From: Rhodospirillaceae bacterium
GTDB lineage: Bacteria > Pseudomonadota > Alphaproteobacteria > Thalassobaculales > Thalassobaculaceae
Length of the DNA: 12,097 nucleotides
Assembly: GCA_002730675.1 (NCBI GenBank)
Contig: PCAV01000138.1
Coordinates: 1-12,097, forward strand
Direction of reading: 5' to 3'
The notes under the pieces are model-generated. The model saw only the letters and a program-made list of their open reading frames with translations. It did not search any database and was not told where the DNA came from. A program made the translations under genes and the position numbers. Positions 6,280 to 12,097 of the stretch are shown here, piece by piece (positions within the stretch are counted from its first letter, which is position 1; the number at the start of each line of letters is the position of its first letter).

Positions 6280-7413
6280 TTATTTTTTCTTCTTACTCAA
6301 TAGGTCCTTATACTTCGAACAGTCCAGTTTGTGGACAGCATCTGTGCCGGGACCAAATTTTACCGACGCGGCTTTTCCATCTTTTAGAAAACGGTCTACC
6401 CAAGCGTCTGCATCGTCGGGCAGTTTCTCTTTCAAAAAGTCGGCTACGTTAGTTCCAATTGCTTTCTGGAGAGGAGCGGCCTCGGCAGCGGTTGCTTGAT
6501 AAATACCGGGTTTAGATGGATCAGTAGTTTTGTATTTATTTATGGCAAATTGATCATTACACCAATTGAGATCGTTTTGATATACAATGGTTTCATCGAT
6601 GAGAGAACGTATTTTGTCTTGCGTTGTTTTGTTCAGTTTACTCATCCATTTTGAACTTGCTCCAACCCAATAAGTATCAAAGGCTACTGTAGATATTCCA
6701 GCTATGGTGTAGAACGGAGTTTGTTCTGTAATAGCACGCCAACCACCGATGGATGTAATGACGCCATCGATAACACCGGACTCAAGCGCACTAGGCACAT
6801 CACCAAATGACATCACTACAGGAGATGCACCCCAAGAGGATACTGTAGGATTAACCCCAGCCGCAAAAGTGCGGATTTTTCTATTTTTCATTGTATCGAG
6901 AGTTAAGAGGCGCTTTTTACCTGCCATGCCTAAAGCAAAGGAAATGTCTGCAAATCCGAACATTTCAATGTTGTGCTTGTCTTTTAGGCGTTTTTGCAGC
7001 ATCTTACCAGTTGGTTGGTTGATAAGGTCGTGGACTGCACCTGCTGTGGTTAGTACTCCAGGCTGTCCAACTATACTTAACCAAATATCAGTTGCAGCTG
7101 TTTTACCCGCTACTAGCCAACCCATTTCCAAATTACCTTGGCTCATAGCAGTCATAGCATCAGGGTCTTTATAAAGTGCGCCAGCGTAGTAAATTCGCAC
7201 TTTACTACCACTTGGAAATTCCGACTCTACCTTCTTCCTAAACCATTCCATGGCCACTGCGGTAGGCATCGGTGGTGGTGGAATGTCTGCTGATATTCTG
7301 ATAGTAACCTTCTGAAGGCTCTCTGCTTTGGCAATATTTTTCTCAAACCCGAGGCTTATCGCAAATAAACTAATTAGGCCAAGCACACTAAGTTTTCGCA
7401 TTATAGACTTCAT
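6280..7413 (-). CDS. dctP: TRAP transporter substrate-binding protein (DctP family)
   Basis: The periplasmic receptor that captures the substrate and delivers it to the permease pair. Residues 1-30 form a signal peptide: basic start (MKSIMRK), hydrophobic core and an AKA|ES cleavage site. The mature part has the DctP fold marks. KIRTFAAGVNP (179-189) carries Arg181, the conserved arginine that binds the substrate carboxylate in studied members. It is followed by VVMSFGDVPSALESGVIDG (199-217), the family's conserved stretch. KVRIYYAGALYKDPDAMTAM is the usual second strand and loop. The length of 377 residues is slightly above the usual 330-350. A strong ribosome binding site (GGGAAGGA) precedes the ATG by 8 bases. 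It is first in the operon and is transcribed away from the amidase operon from a shared divergent region. The conserved Arg suggests an organic acid ligand; the exact substrate is unknown. Confidence 0.93.
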   Translation of the reverse strand: MKSIMRKLSVLGLISLFAISLGFEKNIAKAESLQKVTIRISADIPPPPMPTAVAMEWFRKKVESEFPSGSKVRIYYAGALYKDPDAMTAMSQGNLEMGWLVAGKTAATDIWLSIVGQPGVLTTAGAVHDLINQPTGKMLQKRLKDKHNIEMFGFADISFALGMAGKKRLLTLDTMKNRKIRTFAAGVNPTVSSWGASPVVMSFGDVPSALESGVIDGVITSIGGWRAITEQTPFYTIAGISTVAFDTYWVGASSKWMSKLNKTTQDKIRSLIDETIVYQNDLNWCNDQFAINKYKTTDPSKPGIYQATAAEAAPLQKAIGTNVADFLKEKLPDDADAWVDRFLKDGKAASVKFGPGTDAVHKLDCSKYKDLLSKKKK

Positions 7414-7531
7414 GAAATCATTCCTTCCCTGTAAACTTTAGGGAGTTATTTAATCAGCGAATGAGTGAAAAGAACAAGCCAAGAGTAAATTTCACCCGAT
7501 ACGTGCTAAGAATATTGGTTTAGAGCTAAAT
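7414..7531. promoter_or_regulatory. Divergent intergenic region between the TRAP operon and the amidase operon
   Basis: This 118-base gap must hold both promoters. For the TRAP side (minus strand) a possible pair is TTGTTC (7472-7477) and TTAAAT (7448-7453) with 18-base spacing, predicting a start near 7441 and a leader of about 28 bases. For the amidase side no clear -10 or -35 stands out. The amidase ATG at 7532 has only a weak ribosome binding site (TTTAGAGC). I see no convincing palindromic operator and no adjacent regulator gene. The shared region makes co-regulation of uptake and hydrolysis plausible, which is an inference. Confidence 0.35.
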
Positions 7532-8860
7532 ATGGGAATAAATTTGTCAAATTTAACAAAAATTAGTGGGTTGACTAAGCCAACTGGTTACAGCGCTTCT
7601 GAAATAAAGTTGGCTTTGTCCTCAAGACAAATGAAGCCGAGTGAAGTTTTGGAACAGTGCATTGCAAATATAGATTTGTACGAAAAACATGTGGGGGCTT
7701 GGGCATCTATTAATACTGATAGCGCGCGCGAACTCGCGCGGGAGTTAGATGATAAAAATCCCAGCGGGGCTCTTTTTGGGGTGCCGTTTGGAATAAAAGA
7801 TAATATTGATGCGTTTGATATGCCGACAGAATATGGCACTGATATGTATTTGGGATATCGACCTAGCCGTGATGCTGCATGTGTTGCAGGGATGCGTGCA
7901 TCAAACGGCATCGCTCTAGGGAAAACGATATGTACGGAATTTGCACACCGTCATCCTGGCAAAACAGCTAACCCATGGAATATTGAGCACACTCCAGGAG
8001 GGTCCTCTAGCGGATCCGCTGCGGCAGTTGCAAGTGGAATGGTTCCTATAGCTATTGGAACTCAAACGACGGGCTCGGTTATAAGGCCGGCGGCCTATTG
8101 CGGAGTGATAGGGTATAAACCTTCTTATGGAGATTTTAACATATCTGGTGTTTTAGCGAATACGCCAAGCTTTGATACGTTGGGTTTCTTCGCGAATTGC
8201 GTTGATGATTTGGTGCTTGTCCGAAAAGCCTTGCTTGATGAGAGCATACCAGAATTAAAAAAACTTTCCCTTAAAGGCGCAAGAGTTGCAATTGCTACGA
8301 AGCCTTTTTGGGAGGAGGCATGCACTTCAAGTCAGCAGATGATAGAAGAGGCAGCTAGCGTCTTAAAAGATGCTGGTGCTAAAGTTTTTGCTTTGGACGA
8401 CCAAGGAGTATTTGAAAATTTAAGTGAGTGGAATATTGAAATTTCCGGCTATGAATTTGCAAGAACGCTAGCTCATGAGCGTCGGCTAGCTTTTCACAAA
8501 CTTAGCGAGATACTAAGGAATGGCCGAATGGCGGATGGTTTTCGTGTTGCGTTTTCTTCATATCAAGCAGCAAAGAAAAACTTAGAACTGCTTAGAATTA
8601 AATTTGATGAGGTACTGAAAGGGGTTGATTTTGTGATTTGTCCTTCTGCTCAAAGTGCTGCCCCAAAAGGGTTAGAAAGTACTGGAAGTGCAGACTTTAA
8701 TATGGCGTGGACATCTCTTCATTGTCCCGTAATAAGTTTGCCGGTTGCCCAAGAAAAGGATACAGCGCTTCCTTTAGGACTTCAAGTTGTTGGCACGCGG
8801 TATAGCGACGATCGCTTGATTAAATTTGCGGAAGCCGTTTTTAAGTGCTTAACGAATTAA
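7532..8860 (+). CDS. Amidase-signature family hydrolase (first of two)
   Basis: A cytosolic hydrolase of the amidase signature family, which cleaves C-N amide bonds with a Ser-cisSer-Lys triad. The triad is complete: Lys89 in GVPFGIKDN, the cis-Ser158 in TPGGSSSGS and the nucleophile Ser182 in TTGSVIRPAAYCG, with the 24-residue Ser-Ser spacing seen in the family (for example fatty acid amide hydrolase). The usual TDTGGSIRIP reads TQTTGSVIRP here, a common variant. The C-terminal block GLESTGSADFNMAWTSLHCP matches a subgroup of small-amide amidases related in layout to AtzF and GatA. The length of 442 residues is normal and there is no signal peptide. It leads a three-gene operon; the next gene starts 35 bases after its stop. 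It is clearly diverged from the second amidase, so this is not a recent duplication. The substrate is unknown; a partner in amide catabolism with the adjacent TRAP importer is likely. Confidence 0.9.
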   Translation: MGINLSNLTKISGLTKPTGYSASEIKLALSSRQMKPSEVLEQCIANIDLYEKHVGAWASINTDSARELARELDDKNPSGALFGVPFGIKDNIDAFDMPTEYGTDMYLGYRPSRDAACVAGMRASNGIALGKTICTEFAHRHPGKTANPWNIEHTPGGSSSGSAAAVASGMVPIAIGTQTTGSVIRPAAYCGVIGYKPSYGDFNISGVLANTPSFDTLGFFANCVDDLVLVRKALLDESIPELKKLSLKGARVAIATKPFWEEACTSSQQMIEEAASVLKDAGAKVFALDDQGVFENLSEWNIEISGYEFARTLAHERRLAFHKLSEILRNGRMADGFRVAFSSYQAAKKNLELLRIKFDEVLKGVDFVICPSAQSAAPKGLESTGSADFNMAWTSLHCPVISLPVAQEKDTALPLGLQVVGTRYSDDRLIKFAEAVFKCLTN

Positions 8861-8895
8861 AATGTAAATCACAAAATATAATATAGAGGGTAATT

Positions 8896-9108
8896 ATGAG
8901 CGGAATAACATCAGAATTTGTTAAAACAATAGCAAGTATATGGCATCGATTCTCTCTGGAAAATGAAGAGGCGGATACATTGACCAACATGCTGGCTCCA
9001 ATGGATGATGCAGGCGAAGAAGTATCTTCGAGTATTATGTTCGATCTAGAGCCATCAGACTATAACCGTGCACTTGAAGAACTTGGTGATGAAGAGGGGC
9101 TTGGATAA
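8896..9108 (+). CDS. Small AtzG/GatC-like partner of the following amidase
   Basis: A 70-residue acidic protein. Small proteins of this kind (GatC in tRNA amidotransferase, AtzG with the 1-carboxybiuret hydrolase AtzE) wrap around an amidase subunit and stabilise it. The visible marks are a first helix (EFVKTIASIWHRFSL), a second (ADTLTNMLAPMDDA) and an extended acidic tail with MFDLEPSDY (48-56), which parallels the aromatic-Asp-x-Glu-Pro tail of GatC-like proteins. Sequence similarity in this group is weak, so the call leans on size, tail and position. It has the best ribosome binding site of the operon (AGAGGG, 5 bases before the ATG), and its TAA overlaps the ATG of the next amidase by one base, the usual sign of coupled translation of subunits. 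In Pseudomonas sp. ADP atzG likewise sits directly before atzE. Confidence 0.65.
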   Translation: MSGITSEFVKTIASIWHRFSLENEEADTLTNMLAPMDDAGEEVSSSIMFDLEPSDYNRALEELGDEEGLG

Positions 9109-10523
9109 TGATGGACTACCTAAATCTTGACATTTGTAAAACCTCCGACCTAGTTTTATCAGGTGAATTATCCGCGACCGAGTTAACAAAGGCCTCAATA
9201 GATCGCGCCGAGGCGCTTCAACAAAAACTCAATTCATTTATAAGCTTGGAAAAAGACGAAGCACTGGAGGCAGCAGAAAAAATCGATAAGAGGCTTCGAA
9301 AGGGTGAGGGTGTCGGTTCTTTGGCAGGTATACCTCTGGCTCATAAAGACATGTTTTATCGGCTTGGAAAAATAACAACGTGCGGGTCGAAAATCAGATC
9401 AAAATTCAAAGGCGATAGAACTTCAACAGTACTCAGCCGACTCGAAAAAGCAGGAGCTCTATACCTTGGTGGATTAAACATGTCTGAGTTCGCGGTAGGT
9501 CCAATAGGGAATAATGTTCACTACGGCGATTGCTTTAATCCTTGGAACCAGGAACACACTCCGGGTGGCTCCTCGAGTGGATCGGGTGTTGCTGTGGCTT
9601 CGCGCACGGTTTATGGAGCGCTAGGCTCCGATACCGGTGGCTCAATAAGAATACCCTCAGCAATGTGTGGCGTAGTTGGCATCAAACCTACCCAGACACG
9701 GGTCAGTCGTTTTGGTCTAATGCCGCTTTCATTTTCCTTTGACTGCAGTGGACCGCTAACACGTACAGTTCGAGATGCAGCAAGAATCCTGCACATAATT
9801 GCCGGGCATGATCCAGAAGATTCGACCTCGAGCCGACGTAAAGTTCCAGATTACGAGGCTGAGTGCGATAAAAAGGTTGCCTTTATGCGGCTGGGAATTC
9901 CTTCTAATTATTTTTATGATGATCTGGAAACTGATGTTGACCGTTTGCTGAAAGATACAAGGAAAATATTTAAGGGTTTAAAGGTCGAAATTGTTTCCGT
10001 TGACGTTCCAAGTCATGATCACATAAATTTAATATGGGCAGCAGCTCTCGCTGCTGAAGCATCAACCATCCATAGAAAGTGGTTGCGAGACAGACCCGAC
10101 GATTATGGCCCCATGGTCAAGAGGCGTATAGAATTTGGACTGTATCAACCGGCTACACGTTATCTGGAGGCGTTAACTCTTAGAGAAAAGTACTTAAGAG
10201 CCTACTGTGACACCGTTTTTTCCAAGTGTGACGCGTTACTTACGCCAACTATGCCTGTTGTGGCGCCCCGTTATAAGGACTTAGATGTTGGCGGAGGCGA
10301 GAGTATGCCTGAACTTGTTTTGATGTTATCCCGTAATACACGGCCCATCAGCTACCTCGGTTTGCCGGCTCTCAGCGTCCCTTGTGGTTTTGGGGCAAAA
10401 GGCTTACCCGCTGCTTTTCAGTTGATTGGGCGCCCTTTTTCGGAAGGAAAACTTTTTAGATTAGGAAACGCGTACCAAGAAGTAACAGATTGGCACAACA
10501 CGATCCCGAAAATTGTTGAGTAG
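9108..10523 (+). CDS. Amidase-signature family hydrolase, GatA/AtzE-like (second of two)
   Basis: The catalytic partner expected for the small protein encoded just upstream. The triad is complete: Lys80 in GIPLAHKDMF, cis-Ser155 in TPGGSSSGS and nucleophile Ser179 in SDTGGSIRIPSAMCG, again 24 residues apart. The canonical GVVGIKPTQTRVSRFGLMP block follows at about 188-206 and a typical C-terminal end (GLPALSVPCGF, AFQLIGRPF) completes the fold. The length of 471 residues is usual for GatA and AtzE types. The ATG at 9108 overlaps the upstream stop (TAATG); a second ATG follows at 9111, so one residue of uncertainty remains. A ribosome binding site (GAGGGG) lies inside the small gene. True tRNA amidotransferase GatA is less likely because no GatB is present and the small gene is not a standard GatC. 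The reaction is probably hydrolysis of a small amide, by analogy with AtzE. Confidence 0.9.
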   Translation: MMDYLNLDICKTSDLVLSGELSATELTKASIDRAEALQQKLNSFISLEKDEALEAAEKIDKRLRKGEGVGSLAGIPLAHKDMFYRLGKITTCGSKIRSKFKGDRTSTVLSRLEKAGALYLGGLNMSEFAVGPIGNNVHYGDCFNPWNQEHTPGGSSSGSGVAVASRTVYGALGSDTGGSIRIPSAMCGVVGIKPTQTRVSRFGLMPLSFSFDCSGPLTRTVRDAARILHIIAGHDPEDSTSSRRKVPDYEAECDKKVAFMRLGIPSNYFYDDLETDVDRLLKDTRKIFKGLKVEIVSVDVPSHDHINLIWAAALAAEASTIHRKWLRDRPDDYGPMVKRRIEFGLYQPATRYLEALTLREKYLRAYCDTVFSKCDALLTPTMPVVAPRYKDLDVGGGESMPELVLMLSRNTRPISYLGLPALSVPCGFGAKGLPAAFQLIGRPFSEGKLFRLGNAYQEVTDWHNTIPKIVE

Positions 10524-10545
10524 TTTAGGGCCATTTTTTTTTAGA
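10524..10545. terminator. Short convergent gap with a nine-T run
   Basis: The second amidase and the racemase-type gene end tail to tail with 22 bases between them. A run of nine T (10534-10542) lies just after the amidase stop. A short GGCCA before it could pair with TGGC near 10493, but this is a weak stem with a long loop, so a standard intrinsic terminator is not well supported. It may still help end rightward transcription. Confidence 0.25.
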
Positions 10546-11685
10546 TCATATAATACGGGTGCCAAACTTTTTTAATGCTGCTTCGGAGAGCTTGAGGCCC
10601 AATCCAGGCGTATTATTCAGAGTTAGATATCCGTCCTCAATTTTTGGTGGGTTTTCGTAAAGTTCGGCTTGCAATGGATCTCGTTCAGGGTCTGTAAAGG
10701 ACTCGACTATTCTGCCAGCTGGGCTACCTGCAACCAGCGGTGCATGGATAAAGCAGTCGTGGTGTGGCGCCACGTCTACGTGGTTCAATTCGCACAATGC
10801 AGCTAGTTTTCTACCTTCGGTAAATCCACCGAACATCGTGCAATCAAATTGAAGAATTTGAATCGCCTGTTCTTCTATCATCGAACGACAGCCGTAGCTC
10901 GTAATTTCACTCTCTCCGCCGGATAAAGGTATATTAGTCCTCTGCGACAGTAACTTTAACTCTCGCCGATCGTCGGTCCATCTAACAGGTTCCTCCAACC
11001 AAGTTGGTTGAAGCGCCTCAAGTGCTTTGGCGCCTTCGGTGGCGGTTTTTAAGTCCCAGGCCCTATTAACGTCGACCATCAAATTATTCTCTTCGCCTAT
11101 TACGTCACGAACTATTTCCATTCTGGCAATATCTTCGCTCAAGGAGAGGCCACCAACTTTTCCCTTAAAACCTTTGTGTCCTTGTTCAACAAGCATTTGG
11201 ATTTCTTCACGTAGTTCCGAGTTATCTTTTCCTTCGCGGTAATAAGCACAGGTAACGTAACAGGGGACTTTATTATTGTAGCCGCCAAATATCTTATGCA
11301 GCGGAAGGTTTCCGACATGACCTAGAACATCCCAACAAGCAATGTCAACGGCTGAGGATATCCGGATTAAAGCCTCTTTACCCCAACCGTTTTCCGACGC
11401 AATTCTGCTGGATGTAAAGCCAAATAATTTCTCGTAAACAAGCTCAGGTGCAAGCGCGTCCATTCCGATGATTTCATTGAGTAACCCCGACTTAACAACA
11501 TTAACAATAGGTGAAATGTCCGTATAGCTGGTTGCTAAACCAAAACCCTCGGCCCCTGATTTGGTTTTTATGCGGATAAGTAGCTCATTGGCACTAGGAA
11601 CTTTGAAAAGGCTTACCCAATGGGGGCGCTTCTCATTGGGAACACTTAATATATATGCCTCTACATTATCGATGATATCATTCAT
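10546..11685 (-). CDS. Enolase-superfamily enzyme, mandelate racemase subgroup
   Basis: A cytosolic magnesium enzyme that removes a proton next to a carboxylate to form an enediolate; subgroup members are racemases, or dehydratases of sugar acids. The active site can be read by spacing: Lys174-x-Lys176 (GFKGKVGG), metal ligands Asp205 (LMVDVNRAW), Glu231 (WLEEPV) and Glu258 (LSGGESE), then Asp281 (QFDCTMFGG) and His308 (VAPHHD), which form the second acid/base dyad. The K176-D205, D205-E231 and D281-H308 distances equal those in mandelate racemase (29, 26 and 27 residues). An N-terminal capping domain (about 1-125) and a barrel follow the normal layout for 379 residues. GGAG lies 7 bases before the ATG. 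It reads towards the amidases and away from the monooxygenase, so it has its own promoter between 11686 and 11884. Which acid it acts on cannot be told. With both Lys and His bases present, either racemisation or dehydration is possible. Confidence 0.9.
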   Translation of the reverse strand: MNDIIDNVEAYILSVPNEKRPHWVSLFKVPSANELLIRIKTKSGAEGFGLATSYTDISPIVNVVKSGLLNEIIGMDALAPELVYEKLFGFTSSRIASENGWGKEALIRISSAVDIACWDVLGHVGNLPLHKIFGGYNNKVPCYVTCAYYREGKDNSELREEIQMLVEQGHKGFKGKVGGLSLSEDIARMEIVRDVIGEENNLMVDVNRAWDLKTATEGAKALEALQPTWLEEPVRWTDDRRELKLLSQRTNIPLSGGESEITSYGCRSMIEEQAIQILQFDCTMFGGFTEGRKLAALCELNHVDVAPHHDCFIHAPLVAGSPAGRIVESFTDPERDPLQAELYENPPKIEDGYLTLNNTPGLGLKLSEAALKKFGTRII

Positions 11686-11884
11686 GAGGTTACTCCAAAT
11701 TAAAACCGAATAGTTTTTTGGTTTCGTTTACTGATGGCGGGGTAGATTTAGTTGATCATTGCTCTTTAGGAAAGATATATTATCAAACGTAGTATTTTTT
11801 GAAGATTAAATTTAGGTTATTACTTCTAGGCTAGTAGGTTTCGCTTTATATAACCGGAAGTAAGACGACATTTTAAGAGTTGGT
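11686..11884. promoter_or_regulatory. Divergent region between the racemase-type gene and the monooxygenase
   Basis: This 199-base AT-rich gap must carry promoters for both neighbours. An imperfect element AAACC...GGTTT (about 11703-11724) lies near the racemase start and could be a weak operator, but the arms are only 5 bp. TTTATATAACC near 11845-11855 is the best -10-like stretch for the monooxygenase. Nothing here is strong enough to name a regulator. Confidence 0.3.
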
Positions 11885-12097
11885 ATGGTGTCTGAGAATA
11901 ATTCACAGTATGATGTGATCGTGATAGGAGCTGGTGTTGCGGGCCTCTATCAACTTTTCAAGTTACGACAACTTAAGCTAAAAGCGCTAGTAATCGAAGC
12001 AGGCGATAATGTTGGTGGTACATGGTATTGGAATCGCTACCCAGGTGCCCGATTTGATTCAGAAAGTTGGTCTTACGGATATTCTTTCTCCAAGGAA
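11885..12097 (+). CDS. Baeyer-Villiger-type flavin monooxygenase (3' end cut off by the window)
   Basis: The first 71 codons of a flavoprotein monooxygenase. Residues 9-20 (YDVIVIGAGVAG) form the FAD-binding Rossmann motif GxGxxG, and Glu38 in VIEAG is the acidic residue expected to hold the FAD ribose. The next block, VGGTWYWNRYPGARFDSES (43-61), is highly typical of Baeyer-Villiger monooxygenases of the cyclohexanone or phenylacetone monooxygenase group, which insert oxygen next to a ketone using NADPH and O2. The second nucleotide site and the diagnostic FxGxxxHxxxW motif lie beyond the window, so a related N- or S-oxygenating flavin monooxygenase is not excluded. The start codon has only a weak AAGAG upstream. 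There is no signal peptide. Its divergent position next to the racemase-type gene suggests a catabolic role, which is inferred. Confidence 0.88.
   Translation, partial: MVSENNSQYDVIVIGAGVAGLYQLFKLRQLKLKALVIEAGDNVGGTWYWNRYPGARFDSESWSYGYSFSKE

Noticed and set aside
7532..10523. Recent tandem duplication of the two amidases
   Set aside because: Outside the shared catalytic motifs the proteins differ throughout, including length and C-terminal blocks, so they are old paralogues or were brought together.
8896..10523. GatCA of the tRNA-dependent amidotransferase
   Set aside because: No gatB is present, the small protein is shorter than normal GatC, and the setting is a transporter and catabolic locus.
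10534..10542. Strong intrinsic terminator between the convergent genes
   Set aside because: The T-run is clear but I could not find a stable GC-rich stem directly before it; listed only at low confidence.
1..12097. Defence system, CRISPR array, insertion sequence, toxin-antitoxin pair or prophage
   Set aside because: No spaced direct repeats, transposase or integrase motifs, terminal inverted repeats or phage proteins were seen on either strand.

Overview
The window looks like a chromosomal stretch of a free-living alphaproteobacterium, probably marine. The base composition is moderately AT-rich, a tripartite TRAP uptake system sits beside several amide hydrolases, and a RodA cell-shape gene anchors the left end. 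The taxonomic placement is inferred from gene content and protein style; no rRNA or other marker gene is present.

Left part (1-2500). The 3' end of rodA comes first. A 629-base stretch without a convincing gene follows, holding a decayed tRNA-Lys copy and a perfect 9-bp inverted repeat directly before it. Next come an isolated membrane-anchored hypothetical protein on the minus strand and the C-terminal remnant of an MFS transporter broken by frameshifts.

Middle (2500-4300). An intact M20 metallopeptidase of the carboxypeptidase G2 type reads rightwards from a good extended -10 promoter. Facing it is a minus-strand relic: the N-terminal part of a MetE-like methionine synthase, disabled by a frameshift and a stop, and apparently joined to the last ~50 codons of what looks like a SAM-dependent methyltransferase. 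Together with the tRNA relic and the MFS remnant, this makes 0.8-4.3 kb a region of gene turnover next to a conserved housekeeping gene.

Right part (4300-12097). A complete TRAP transporter operon (binding protein, small permease, large permease) reads leftwards. A strong hairpin separates the binding-protein gene from the permeases. From the same 118-base divergent region, an operon reads rightwards: amidase, then a 70-residue AtzG/GatC-like small protein, then a second amidase whose start codon overlaps the small gene's stop. Convergent to it is a mandelate racemase-type enolase-superfamily enzyme with a complete active site. The window ends in the first 71 codons of a Baeyer-Villiger-type flavin monooxygenase, divergent from the racemase.

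Reading the genes together (inference): the TRAP system probably imports an organic acid or acid amide. The two amidases, one with its own small partner, would hydrolyse amide bonds, and the enolase-superfamily enzyme and monooxygenase would further process the carbon skeleton. The M20 enzyme could belong to the same amide theme but lies apart. The substrate cannot be read from the sequence. I see no defence system, CRISPR array, insertion sequence, prophage or rRNA. The most distinctive items are the amidase/AtzG-like/amidase unit opposite the TRAP operon and the cluster of relics between rodA and the TRAP genes.
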